Shown: positions 1 through 7,611, counted from the stretch's first letter. The stretch is DNA of 10,130 nt from an uncultured Acholeplasmataceae bacterium (GCA_946577115.1 CAMOAP010000012.1:1-10130), one strand, 5' to 3'. A program made the numbers and translations. Notes: a model not told the origin generated them from the sequence alone.

Positions 1-110
1 AACAAAATTCAGGGCATAACTCAAGATAGGTACTCACTTACTACAAAGTCATGTCAATTTGGTCAGTTGTCGCAATTCTTTGGCTGACCTCAAACCGTGC
101 AGTGTCAAGT
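1..110. other. G+C-rich segment at left edge, possible end of a mobile element
   Basis: This segment is about 41% G+C (45 of 110 bases by my count), far above the DNA that follows, and it stops abruptly at a T8 run near 113-120. No gene could be assigned. Read on the minus strand from about 106, it begins TGACACTGCACGG, which has the TG start and general look of IS3-family ends, so an insertion element lying mostly left of the window is one explanation. A short minus-strand frame (LHGLRSAKELRQL) and a plus-strand frame open from 1 to 84 also exist, so it could instead be a broken gene end or a structured RNA. The IS reading is inference; only the composition change is seen directly. Confidence 0.35.
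61..89. repeat. Short inverted repeat inside the G+C-rich segment
   Basis: GGTCAG at 61-66 and CTGACC at 84-89 form a perfect 6-bp inverted repeat with a 17-base loop. It does not lead directly into a T-run, so it is not a convincing terminator by itself. It could be part of a structured RNA or of a transposon end. Confidence 0.4.
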
Positions 111-207
111 ATATTTTTTTTATCTAACAATGTATTTAAAACATTAAATAACTTTTTTAAAAACTAGGGTAAACAAACCCAAATTTCAATCCTAAGGAGG
201 TTAAAAC

Positions 208-285
208 ATGAATGAAAACGAACCAAAATTAAACGAAATTATAAATCGATTAAAACCTTATGGAAGCAATTTTACAAAATTCTAG
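208..285 (+). pseudogene. 25-codon truncated ORF with strong Shine-Dalgarno
   Basis: AAGGAGG at 194-200 lies 7 bases before ATG 208, the best ribosome site in the left part of the window. The frame encodes 25 residues (start MNENEPKLNEIINRL) and stops at TAG 283-285. A small GGGT/ACCC hairpin (167-180) sits just upstream. The peptide is charged and helix-forming, with no signal peptide, and I do not recognise the family. Coding-like stretches in other frames follow at once (342-821), so this is more likely the intact start of a broken gene than a finished small protein. A genuine small protein cannot be excluded. Confidence 0.4.
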
Positions 286-341
286 CCATTTATTATATTA
301 CAAATAAAAATTTTTTAAAAATGATTTATTTTAAACGATAA

Positions 342-821
342 TTAGGTATTACAATTAATTTTTTTTTAATTAACTTCCAAACTTTAGGAATCCCACTTAT
401 ATATGATTTTCTAAAAAAAGAAAAAAAGAGTACAATAATATAGAAAAATTTTTAATTAGACAAACAGGTGATTCGTTGTTTTAATTAACAATTTTATACC
501 ACCAAAGAACAAAAAACCAACTATGCATGATCTTTAAACTATTTTTATGTTTCATAAGTTTTTTGAACCAACAAATACCTAATAACAACAATTTTCAACA
601 CCAAAATGGTGCAAAAAAACCACAAAATCAAATATCCAAATTAACCCAAATAATTGCCAAACAAGCTAGATAAATGCGAACCCCCCCCATTAAAACTAAT
701 TATAAAAAGGGCTTAATATTTTATTTACTTGGCATCTCATGACCTATCCTATGTTAAAGAATTTCTAACCAAAAACAAGTTGTGTTTGTATTATATAGTT
801 AAAACTAAAAGAAAAAAATAA
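342..821 (+). pseudogene. Degraded protein-coding remnants, family unknown
   Basis: Coding-like pieces appear on the plus strand in changing frames. 342-443 reads LGITINFFLINFQTLGIPL and on to a TAG. 446-484 includes FLIRQTGDSLF before TAA. 590-673 includes NGAKKPQNQISKLTQIIAK before TAA. 720-821 includes SHDLSYVKEFLTKNK before TAA. Residue use (Asn, Gln, Lys, Ile) fits low-G+C coding sequence, and all pieces run in the same direction as the ORF starting at 208. They may be one frameshifted gene or several. I cannot name the family; the Asn/Gln-rich middle loosely recalls a linker, which is not enough for a call. A run of eight C (681-688) lies between two of the pieces. Confidence 0.4.
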
Positions 822-939
822 AATTATGGTTTAAAAAAGAGATAAACTATAAAAAATATTAATATATAATACTTTTCCTTTTATTTTATACTTATTTTTA
901 CATAATGTTGTATTATAATTGATCATGACATATGATATT

Positions 940-1021
940 TTATATTTTTATGTTCTTATTTTTATGTTGTTTTTTTATATTTAGTTATCTTTTTTTATAA
1001 GATTCAGTATATTTTTATGTT
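940..1021 (+). repeat. Repeated 12-mer TATTTTTATGTT in T-rich DNA
   Basis: The identical 12-mer occurs at 943-954, 957-968 and 1010-1021, with a fourth copy at 540-551, all in the same orientation. The stretch from about 822 to 1180 is otherwise extremely T-rich and I see no gene in it. The function is unknown: the copies could be iteron-like sites, a protein-binding cluster, or residue of slippage. Confidence 0.5.
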
Positions 1022-1025
1022 TTAA

Positions 1026-1075
1026 CTTCTAATATATTTGATAATTTGGATTAAATCGTATTAGAAGAGTTTTTT
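1026..1075 (+). terminator. Possible intrinsic terminator or attenuator upstream of the nitroreductase
   Basis: CTTCTAATA (1026-1034) and TATTAGAAG (1059-1067) are a perfect 9-bp inverted repeat, followed by AG and six T (1070-1075). The 24-base loop can fold further through TTTGAT/ATTAAA. The stem is A+T-rich, so stability is modest. It points along the plus strand and could end transcripts from the left or act in the leader of the downstream gene. Confidence 0.4.
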
Positions 1076-1180
1076 GAAAACAAAAACGAAATAAAAAACA
1101 CAAATGCAAACTTTTAAAAATATTTTTTTGCTGTTTAAATTATTTTCTTTCCAAAATTACAAAAATTAACTTAAAACATT

Positions 1181-1209
1181 TTGAAATCACTCAATATTTA
1201 AATTATTTT
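1181..1209 (+). promoter_or_regulatory. Candidate sigma-70 promoter for the nitroreductase gene
   Basis: TTGAAA (1181-1186) and TATTTT (1204-1209) are separated by 17 bases, about 43 bases before the start codon. In DNA this A+T-rich such matches arise easily, so the support is positional only. Confidence 0.3.
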
Positions 1210-1251
1210 AATAAATATAACAATCAAATAACAAAATCTTAGGAGTTTTTT

Positions 1252-1857
1252 ATGGATTTTTTAAAAATTAAAAGTGTACGTCAATTTTGCGCTAATCACG
1301 AAATACCAAACAAAATTTTAGAAGCAATTTTGTCTACAGTTTTCCAAGCACCCTCTGCTTTTAATTTACAACCATGGCGTTTTTTTATTTTTAAAGGCGA
1401 AAAGAGCAAACAAAAAATAGCTCCTTTTTTATATGGTAACAAAACTCAATTAGAAACTTGTTCTGCTATGATTTTGTTGTGTTGCGATACTCAAAAAAAT
1501 GCCTTAGCTGAAAAAATTTATCAACAAGAGGTGTTACAAAAACAAATATCTGATACAACCAAATTACAACTAATTACAAAAATTGATGATTATTACAAAC
1601 AAATTTCCCGAGTAAAACTTCAAAATGAGTTATTTTTAGAAGGTGGAATTGGAGCTTTACAATTGATGTTAGGTGCTAAAAAATATGGTTATGATGTTTG
1701 CCCTATGGGAGGTTTTAATGCAAAAAAAATAAATGAAGGATTAAATATTGATTTTCAATATTTGCCTGTATTATTGGTTGCTATTGGGAAATCAAAAGAA
1801 AAACCCAAAAATAAATCTTTTCGAATGGATTGTAAAGATTTTATTTTTTGGATGTAG
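1252..1857 (+). CDS. Nitroreductase-family protein
   Basis: A 201-residue protein, the usual length for one-domain FMN-dependent nitroreductases, which are cytoplasmic homodimers that use NAD(P)H to reduce nitro compounds, quinones or flavins. The start is set by AGGAG (1241-1245), six bases before ATG. Family marks visible: an N-terminal R10-Q-F12 (FMN phosphate contact region), APSAFNLQPWRF at 33-44 matching the family APS..N.QPW block, a helix GGIGALQLMLGAKKYGYDVCPMGGF typical of the second half, and a C-terminal PVLLVAIGK strand followed by a conserved-position Arg. No signal peptide or membrane segment is seen. It appears monocistronic, with a candidate promoter upstream and a terminator 69 bases downstream. 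The physiological substrate cannot be inferred; redox balance or detoxification is plausible. The reading frame is intact although both flanks are decayed. Confidence 0.9.
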   Translation: MDFLKIKSVRQFCANHEIPNKILEAILSTVFQAPSAFNLQPWRFFIFKGEKSKQKIAPFLYGNKTQLETCSAMILLCCDTQKNALAEKIYQQEVLQKQISDTTKLQLITKIDDYYKQISRVKLQNELFLEGGIGALQLMLGAKKYGYDVCPMGGFNAKKINEGLNIDFQYLPVLLVAIGKSKEKPKNKSFRMDCKDFIFWM

Positions 1858-1925
1858 TTAAAATTGCAAAAAATAATTATATTCAAACACTAAAAAATTA
1901 AAATATTTCCCAAAAATAACATTAT

Positions 1926-1954
1926 ACCTGACTTAAAAAGTGGGTCTTTTTTTT
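1926..1954 (+). terminator. Intrinsic terminator of the nitroreductase gene
   Basis: ACCT-g-ACTT pairs with AAGT-GGGT (one bulged G, one T-G wobble) around an AAA loop, followed by C and eight T (1947-1954). It lies 69 bases after the stop codon and in the right orientation. It also separates this gene from the minus-strand pseudogene that ends at 2008. Confidence 0.7.
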
Positions 1955-2007
1955 ATAAAAAGGCAATTTATTTTTTTTTTTATTTAATTAATAATTTAAT
2001 AGTTAAT

Positions 2008-2396
2008 TTATATAACTTGAGGCAATTTTGCTGAATTAACTGGTGATAACAAATTATTTTGAACAACTTTATTAAGATAAAAAACAGCATGAGCTAAAGC
2101 ATTTTGAATATTTCTTTCATATTTTTCAAATAAAGACCTAGAAAAAGACTAACAAATAAATAAATCTCTTTTACCTAAAATATCATTTTTTTCTTTGTTA
2201 TGAGCCTGCACCAAATATTTTTGTGTAGAATTTTATGATGCAAATACTTGAAAATATTTTTCATCTTGAAAATTAATACCTATAATAATATCCAATTGCA
2301 CATTATTTTTTTTAAAAAATAAGTTATTTCAGGTTTAACCAAACATCTGTTATTGCCAATTACAGGGTCACATAAATATAAAATATCAGGTTTCGT
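2008..2396 (-). pseudogene. Broken 3' part of a PfkB-like kinase gene, probably pyridoxal kinase
   Basis: Minus-strand translation gives a coherent C-terminal half of a kinase, interrupted by stops and one frameshift. The first piece reads PDILYLCDPVIGNN, matching the 'DPVxGD' region of pyridoxal kinases (PdxK/PdxY), then a CLVKPEITYFLKK segment. The frame then shifts to NVQLDIIIGINFQDEKYF, and in-frame stops follow before QKYLVQAHNKEKNDILGKRD and before the end piece LFEKYERNIQNALAHAVFYL, which resembles the helix in which the family has 'ALEHAV'. It ends at TAA 2008-2010. No N-terminal half is recognisable above 2396, so the gene is both truncated and frameshifted. An active enzyme would phosphorylate B6 vitamers to PLP. 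The family call rests on short motifs; another ribokinase-like kinase is possible. Confidence 0.55.
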
Positions 2397-2820
2397 TTTT
2401 ATTCATTTTGGAAATCTGCTTTATTTGGTTGCTTTCGATTCTTTTTATTTTTAATATTTTTTTGCTTTAATATTTTATAATTTAACACTATTCTTCTATT
2501 TTAAATCAAAAATAAACTCATTTGGAAAATTATTTTATGAATTATTATTTTAGTTTGAAAAAAATCATTTTATTATCAAAGATACTTCAAAAAATTTTAA
2601 TCTTTTTTTAAAAAAATAGTAATTTTGATATAATAAAGTTAATTAAAATGAACGAAAAACAAATATTTAAAAAATCAACAAACAAAACAATCAAATAAGT
2701 TTTTTTACAACAAAATAAAATAAGTAAAATGAAAAAACGCTAAATTCAAATCTTAAAAATAAAATTACCCTTAAATTGGGTAAAAAAACAAAAAAATTCA
2801 ATAAACGGAAGCAATTTAAA
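2397..2820. other. A+T-rich intergenic region upstream of uvrC
   Basis: Apart from the promoter at 2605-2634, nothing convincing is seen here. The part next to 2396 should hold the lost N-terminal half of the kinase gene but gives no recognisable peptide in any minus-strand frame. A 16-residue ORF at 2648-2698 follows the promoter but has no ribosome site. The uvrC leader would be about 180 bases long. Confidence 0.5.
2605..2634 (+). promoter_or_regulatory. Extended -10 promoter, probably for uvrC-uvrB
   Basis: TG-A-TATAAT (2626-2634) is a perfect extended -10 element. The -35 region around 2606-2611 is only T-rich and does not match TTGACA, as is usual for extended -10 promoters. It lies about 187 bases upstream of the chosen uvrC start and is the only strong -10 before that gene. 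Confidence 0.5.
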
Positions 2821-4590
2821 ATGTCAATTATTTTAGAAAAAATAAAAACTTTACCACTCAATCCTGGTTGTTATCTTTTCAAAAACAAAAACAACATCAT
2901 CATTTATGTTGGTAAAGCCAAAAATTTAAAAAAACGCGTCAAAAGTTATTTTACTAAAAACAATAACTTAAAAACAGCGATGTTAATTGAAGAAACCCAA
3001 GACTTTTGCTACATTATTACTAACAACGAACAAGAAGCCTTAATTTTGGAAAATAACTTAATCAAAAAACACACTCCTAAATATAATTTCAAACTTTTGG
3101 ATGACAAAACTTACCCTTATATTGAAATTACCAAAGAAAAACATCCACAATTAAAAATTTCAAGATTCAAACAAATTCCTCCAGGCAAAATCATTTTTGG
3201 TCCTTATCCCAATCTTAAAAGTACCAAAGAAACCTTAAAATTGTTGCATCTTTTGTATCCTTTAAGGAGATGCCCGTTATCCTCAAAAAAACCGTGTCTT
3301 CATTTTCACATTAATCAATGCCTCGGCGCTTGCGCAGGAAAAACAATTAATTATAAGCCCAATATTGATGCAATTACTACATTTTTAAAAGGCAATATCA
3401 AAGATATTTTAAAAAAATTATACTATTTAATGCAAATAGCCAGCGAAAAAATGTTTTATGAAAAAGCCCAAGAATACCGCGACATTATTGATTCAATCAA
3501 GCAAACCACCCAAAAACAACTTATCATTAATCAAAAAATCAAAAATTGCGATATTTTTGCCTATGCATTTAATCAAGACCAAATAGCAATTCAAATTTTA
3601 AAAATGGTCCAAGGAAATATTGTTGATTCTTATCGCAGCGTTTTTTCATATGTGGGTTTTGTGTGGGAAAATATTTTAACTTATCTTAATTGTTATTATC
3701 AAAAAAACCTTAAACCAGATATAATTATTACAGGAAACAATCAAGATGAAAATATTTTGCAACAAATGATAAATAACCAAACTTTATTGCAACAAATCTT
3801 GCAAACAAAAGTAAATATTGCCCATAAGGGAGATAAAAAGAAACTTTATTTGCTAGCTTTAAAAAACGCTCAAAATGATTTATCAAATAATAATTTAATC
3901 TATCAATCCAAAGACCAAAAAATCCAAGAAGCCTTAGACCAATTAGCAATTATTTTTAATAAAGATATTAAAAGAATTGATGTTTTTGACAATTCTCAAC
4001 TATTTGGACAAGCTTTTGTGTCGGCAAGAATTGTATTTAATCATTTTGAATTTGACAAAAAACTTTATCGAATTTTTCATATTAAAGGAGAATTGCCTAA
4101 TGAATATCAAGCTTTTGAAGAAACACTTACGCGTTGTTATAACAAAGATAAGGAATCTGAAAATGATGCACCAGATTTAATTTTGGTTGATGGCAGTGTA
4201 GGACAGTTACATCGAAGCCAAAACACTTTAAATAAATTGGGTTATGAAATTCCTTTAGGATCATTGCAAAAAAATAACAAACATCAATTAACTCGCCTTG
4301 TAACTTTGCAAGAAAAATTAATGTTGGAACAAAAACCTAATTTATTTCATTTTTTAAAAAGTTTAAGCGATGAAGTCCATCGTTTCGTCGTTGCTTTTCA
4401 TCGAAAAACCAAAAAAAAACTGGATTATAAAACTACTTTATCAAATATAAAAGGAGTTGGTTTGGTTAAAAAAAAAGCCATTTTAAATAATTTTGAAAGT
4501 TTAGAAGCCATCAAAAAAGCTACTTTGCAAGATTTTCAAAAAATAGGAATTAATCAAAAGTTGTTTTTTTTAATTAAAAAGATTTTATAA
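2821..4590 (+). CDS. uvrC: Excinuclease ABC subunit C
   Basis: UvrC makes both incisions around a DNA lesion after recruitment by the UvrB-DNA complex. Starting at ATG 2821 the protein has 589 residues, close to the family norm. Domains in order: a GIY-YIG nuclease (G16-C-Y18, YVGKAKNLKKR at 29-39 with Arg39, metal-site Glu77 in ILENN) for the 3' cut; a Cys-rich stretch (about 150-180); a UVR domain near 205-230 (MFYEKAQEYRD) that binds UvrB; an RNase H-like nuclease with Asp390 (FDNSQ), Asp457 (LVDGSVGQ) and DEVHRF at 517-522 for the 5' cut; and C-terminal helix-hairpin-helix repeats (NIKGVGLVKKKAI) for DNA binding. The start is chosen because GGAAG (2807-2811) lies 9 bases upstream and the family N-terminus begins there; an in-frame TTG at 2776 adds only 15 Lys-rich residues. 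Small departures from common motifs (DGSVGQ, SDEVHRF) keep the charged residues. uvrB follows after 109 bases. Confidence 0.96.
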   Translation: MSIILEKIKTLPLNPGCYLFKNKNNIIIYVGKAKNLKKRVKSYFTKNNNLKTAMLIEETQDFCYIITNNEQEALILENNLIKKHTPKYNFKLLDDKTYPYIEITKEKHPQLKISRFKQIPPGKIIFGPYPNLKSTKETLKLLHLLYPLRRCPLSSKKPCLHFHINQCLGACAGKTINYKPNIDAITTFLKGNIKDILKKLYYLMQIASEKMFYEKAQEYRDIIDSIKQTTQKQLIINQKIKNCDIFAYAFNQDQIAIQILKMVQGNIVDSYRSVFSYVGFVWENILTYLNCYYQKNLKPDIIITGNNQDENILQQMINNQTLLQQILQTKVNIAHKGDKKKLYLLALKNAQNDLSNNNLIYQSKDQKIQEALDQLAIIFNKDIKRIDVFDNSQLFGQAFVSARIVFNHFEFDKKLYRIFHIKGELPNEYQAFEETLTRCYNKDKESENDAPDLILVDGSVGQLHRSQNTLNKLGYEIPLGSLQKNNKHQLTRLVTLQEKLMLEQKPNLFHFLKSLSDEVHRFVVAFHRKTKKKLDYKTTLSNIKGVGLVKKKAILNNFESLEAIKKATLQDFQKIGINQKLFFLIKKIL

Positions 4591-4699
4591 AATTAGGCAA
4601 ATAAATATTTATTAAAAATATCGACTAAATTTTGGGACGAAGAAAAAACAACCATATAAATATTTTGAAATTAAACCAAAAAAATGGAAGGAGTAACAA

Positions 4700-6712
4700 A
4701 TGAGTTTAACAAATTTATTTAAATTGCAAAGTTCCTTAAAACCAAGTGGCGACCAACCCCAAGCAATTCAAAAATTGGTTAATAACTTTAAACAAGGTTT
4801 ACAAGAGCAAATTCTTTTGGGAGCTACTGGCACTGGAAAAACTTTTACCATTGCAAATATTATTCAACATTTACAACAAAAAACTTTGGTTATTGCTCAT
4901 AATAAAACATTAGCAGGACAACTTTACAATGAATTAAAAGCCATGTTCCCTAATAATCGCGTAGAATATTTTATTTCTTATTATGATTACTACCAACCAG
5001 AAGCCTATGTAGCATCAAGCGACACTTATATTGAAAAAGACTCCAAAATTAATGACGAAATTGATCAGTTACGTCATAGTGCCGTAGGTGCGTTACTTAA
5101 CCGATATGATGTAATTGTAGTTGCTTCGGTTTCGTGCATTTATGGAGTGGGGGACCTTAAAGATTATCAAAAATTAATACTATATTTAAAAATTGGAGAC
5201 AAGTACGAAAGACACACTTTAATTAAAAAGTTAATAGAATTAAAATACCAAAGAAACGAAATTAATTTTCAAAGAGGCACTTTTCGAATAAGAGGCGACA
5301 TTGTAGAAATTATTGCTTCATCTAGCAAAGAAATTGGCATCCGCATTATTTTTTTTGGCAATGAAATTGAAAATATTCAAAATTTTAATGTTTTAAATGG
5401 AAAAGCAATTAATAATCTTAAATTAATTAATCTTTTTCCTGCTAGTCTATATGCTACAAATACCCAAAAATTACAAGAAAGCATCAAAAGAATTCGCCAA
5501 GAATTAAAGGAACAAATTAATTATTTTGAAAAAACTAACCAACTTTTAGCAGCTCAAAAAATTAAAATACGCACTTTACATGATTTAGAAATGTTAGAAC
5601 AAATAGGAAATTGCAATGGTGTTGAAAATTATTCAAGACATTTGGCACTCAAAGAAAAAGGTGAGGCACCATCAACTTTAATTGATTTTTTTGGAAATGA
5701 ATTTTTAACCATTATTGATGAATCTCATGTAACTATTCCTCAAATTAAAGGAATGTATTTTGGTGATTTTTCTCGAAAAACCAACTTAGTAAATTTTGGT
5801 TTCAGACTACCAAGTGCCCTTGATAACAGACCTTTTAAATTCCATGAATTCGAAGCCAAAATGCATAAAGTTATCTATCTTTCAGCTACTCCTGGAGACT
5901 ATGAATTAACGAAAAAAATCCCCATTGTGGAACAAATTATAAGACCTACTTTTGTTCTTGATCCAGAAATTGAAGTAAGACCCACCAAAAACCAAATGGA
6001 CGATCTTTACTTTGAAATTAAACGCCAAACTAAAAGCAATCAAAGAATTTTAATAACTACTTTAACTATTAATATGAGCGAGGACTTAACTGCTTATTTA
6101 AAAAGTTTGGGCATCAAAGTAGCTTATTTACACAGTGAAATTAAATCTTTACAAAGACTTGAAATTTTAAAAGATCTAAGATTGGGAAAATACGATTGTT
6201 TGGTAGGAGTTAATCTTTTGAGAGAAGGACTTGACTTACCTGAAGTAGCTTTAGTAGCTATTTTGGATGCTGACAAACAAGGTTTTTTAAGAAACGAAAG
6301 AAGCCTTATCCAAACTATTGGAAGAGCAGCTAGAAACATTACAGGTAAAGCTATTATGTATGCTAATTGTATTTCTCCTGCTATGCAAATTGCTATTGAA
6401 GAAACTTATCGTAGAAGACAAATCCAACAACAATACAATGAAACAATGAAAGTAACACCAACTGCTCTTAATAAAACTATTTTAGAAACCATTTCAATCA
6501 AACAAAAAGACAATTTCCAAGATGAAAATGAAAAGGGTAAGGGGCAAAAAAAGTTGCAAATACATACAAATATGACATCTAAAAATAAAGAAATCAAACG
6601 TTTACAAAAAATGATGAAAAAAACTGCCAAAGCCCTTGATTTTGAAAAAGCAGCCACATTAAGAGATTTGCTTTTGGATTTAGAGAAAAAAGTCAAAAAA
6701 GATAACAATTAA
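4700..6712 (+). CDS. uvrB: Excinuclease ABC subunit B (helicase-like)
   Basis: UvrB is the ATP-dependent damage-verification subunit: it is loaded by UvrA, inserts a beta-hairpin between the strands at the lesion and recruits UvrC. The 670-residue length is typical. Visible motifs: Walker A GATGTGKT at 41-48 (Lys47), the aromatic hairpin YYDYYQPEAYV starting at Tyr94, the DEAD-like box DESH at 340-343, helicase motif SATPGD from Ser395, the LREGLDLPEVALVAILDADK block, motif VI QTIGRAAR from Gln538, and a C-terminal UVR domain (about 630-664, ALDFEKAATLRD) that pairs with the UVR domain of UvrC. AAGGAG (4688-4693) sits 6 bases before ATG. It lies 109 bases after uvrC on the same strand with no clear terminator between them, so co-transcription is likely. 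No convincing terminator is seen after the stop. A charged Lys/Gln-rich insert precedes the UVR domain. Confidence 0.97.
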   Translation: MSLTNLFKLQSSLKPSGDQPQAIQKLVNNFKQGLQEQILLGATGTGKTFTIANIIQHLQQKTLVIAHNKTLAGQLYNELKAMFPNNRVEYFISYYDYYQPEAYVASSDTYIEKDSKINDEIDQLRHSAVGALLNRYDVIVVASVSCIYGVGDLKDYQKLILYLKIGDKYERHTLIKKLIELKYQRNEINFQRGTFRIRGDIVEIIASSSKEIGIRIIFFGNEIENIQNFNVLNGKAINNLKLINLFPASLYATNTQKLQESIKRIRQELKEQINYFEKTNQLLAAQKIKIRTLHDLEMLEQIGNCNGVENYSRHLALKEKGEAPSTLIDFFGNEFLTIIDESHVTIPQIKGMYFGDFSRKTNLVNFGFRLPSALDNRPFKFHEFEAKMHKVIYLSATPGDYELTKKIPIVEQIIRPTFVLDPEIEVRPTKNQMDDLYFEIKRQTKSNQRILITTLTINMSEDLTAYLKSLGIKVAYLHSEIKSLQRLEILKDLRLGKYDCLVGVNLLREGLDLPEVALVAILDADKQGFLRNERSLIQTIGRAARNITGKAIMYANCISPAMQIAIEETYRRRQIQQQYNETMKVTPTALNKTILETISIKQKDNFQDENEKGKGQKKLQIHTNMTSKNKEIKRLQKMMKKTAKALDFEKAATLRDLLLDLEKKVKKDNN

Positions 6713-6869
6713 AATCATAAAAAAGAGCGAGTTGTTCCAAAACTTTAGAAACTTTTTACTTTTTAAAAACTCTTTAAGATTAACTATTAAGTTATTCTTT
6801 GGCTTCCCCCCCCAAGGCTAAAAAAATAATTTTATATCTTTTCTAAAAATGTTTTTAGAAAGGGCTTCG
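6713..6869. other. Spacer between uvrB and the sigma-factor remnant
   Basis: No gene is seen. Features present are a run of eight C at 6806-6813 flanked by CTTTGG/CCAAGG, which can pair weakly, and the inverted repeat at 6837-6864. A/T-rich repeats after uvrB do not form a good intrinsic terminator. Confidence 0.45.
6837..6864. repeat. Inverted repeat just before the sigma-factor remnant
   Basis: TTTCTAAAAA (6840-6849) and TTTTTAGAAA (6852-6861) are perfect complements around TG, and two G-T wobbles plus one G-C pair extend the stem to 13 bp. It ends 5 bases before the ATG of the pseudogene. There is no following T-run, so terminator function is unlikely; an operator or cruciform-type site is possible. 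Confidence 0.5.
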
Positions 6870-7384
6870 ATGTTAAGACACAAATTATTTAAAGGTTTTT
6901 TAAAAAGTAAAAATAATTTATAAATTCGTAATCAATTAAGCGAACTTCATTTTACCTTTTCTAAAAAAACTAGTTTATCAATTTAAATATTTCCCTCGTG
7001 TTTTAACTAAAGAAGATTTATATCCAGAAGGAATTGTAGGATTAATCAAAGCCCTCAATAATTATAAAGATTTAGGTTATAACTTTATGGCTTGCGCCAC
7101 TCACACCATAAAATCGGAAATAAGATAACTAATAATAAAAAGCCATTCCCTTTTAATCCATAAAAAAATAATCACACCAAATAATATCAGTTTCAAAGAA
7201 GAACAATATATACAACCTAATGGGGAATAAAATCCTTAATCCGAATCAATGATGGTTAAAACAAGTAAAAAATGAATTATTAATCAAAAAAATAAAAAAA
7301 ACTAAGTTTGACGCGAATGACGCAATTATTATTGGCAATATCAAAACTAAATGTGAAATAGTTTTCGTACCAATTTTTAATTGA
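6870..7384 (+). pseudogene. Sigma-70 family factor, degraded
   Basis: From ATG 6870 the frame gives MLRHKLFKGFLKSKNNL, then a stop and a shift. From 6961 it reads LKKLVYQFKYFPRVLTKEDL, continues with YPEGIVGLIKALNNYKD and GYNFMACATHTIKSEIR, and hits TAA at 7126. This is sigma region 2: the 'EDLxQEGxxGLxxA' helix and the 'F.xYA.xxIRxxI' promoter-melting segment are plain. Beyond the stop, IIKSHSLLIHKKI fits the following region, and a further shift gives QVKNELLIKKIKKTKFDAND (7253-7384), possibly region 4. Sigma factors of this type (annotated sigF/fliA) are recurrent cargo of phytoplasma potential mobile units, where they may direct transcription of the unit. With at least two stops and two frame changes it cannot make a working protein by ordinary translation. 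Confidence 0.75.
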
Positions 7385-7530
7385 AAAATGTAAATGATTT
7401 TTAGGAGTTTGAGGGTATATTAATTTAAACTTATTAATAAACACAACAATTAAAGCTACATATTTTCGATTTTTTATAATGTTATGGAATTTCTATAATA
7501 ATATTTAAAAATAAGGTGGCGTAAAATATT

Positions 7531-7584
7531 ATGAAATTTTTTAAATGTTTTTTATTCTATTTTTATTATTTTTTATTCATTTGA
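7531..7584 (+). CDS. Possible 17-residue hydrophobic peptide or truncated membrane-protein start
   Basis: ATG 7531 follows AAGGTGG (7513-7519) at 11 bases and opens MKFFKCFLFYFYYFLFI before TGA. The peptide is almost entirely Phe, Tyr, Leu and Ile after two Lys and so looks like a membrane anchor or the start of a signal peptide. Two TATAAT boxes (7475-7480, 7494-7499) lie upstream. It may be the remaining 5' end of a lost island membrane-protein gene. The DNA is T-rich enough to encode such a peptide by chance. The stretch 7385-7530 contains nothing else of note. Confidence 0.25.
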   Translation: MKFFKCFLFYFYYFLFI

Positions 7585-7611
7585 ATTATCCTGTGAAGCT
7601 AATTGGGGTAT

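Noticed and set aside
2648..2698. 16-residue ORF (MNEKQIFKKSTNKTIK) between the promoter and uvrC
   Set aside because: It has no Shine-Dalgarno sequence, and its A-rich composition makes it likely by chance; there is no sign of a leader-peptide attenuator after it.
2776..2820. In-frame upstream TTG that would lengthen UvrC by 15 residues
   Set aside because: The added Lys-rich stretch has no counterpart in the family and no ribosome site precedes it, whereas ATG 2821 fits the family start.
3728..3949. Minus-strand open frame inside uvrC, and similar ones at 6124-6339 and 6406-6708 inside uvrB
   Set aside because: They are antisense to well-supported coding sequence, with no ribosome site or recognisable motif.
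4602..4620. A/T palindrome between uvrC and uvrB as a possible terminator
   Set aside because: The stem has no G-C pairs and no clean T-run follows, and the short gap favours co-transcription.
6716..6775. AAAGAG...CTCTTT repeat after uvrB as a terminator
   Set aside because: The paired ends are far apart with poor inner pairing and no T-run, so it does not make a stable intrinsic terminator.
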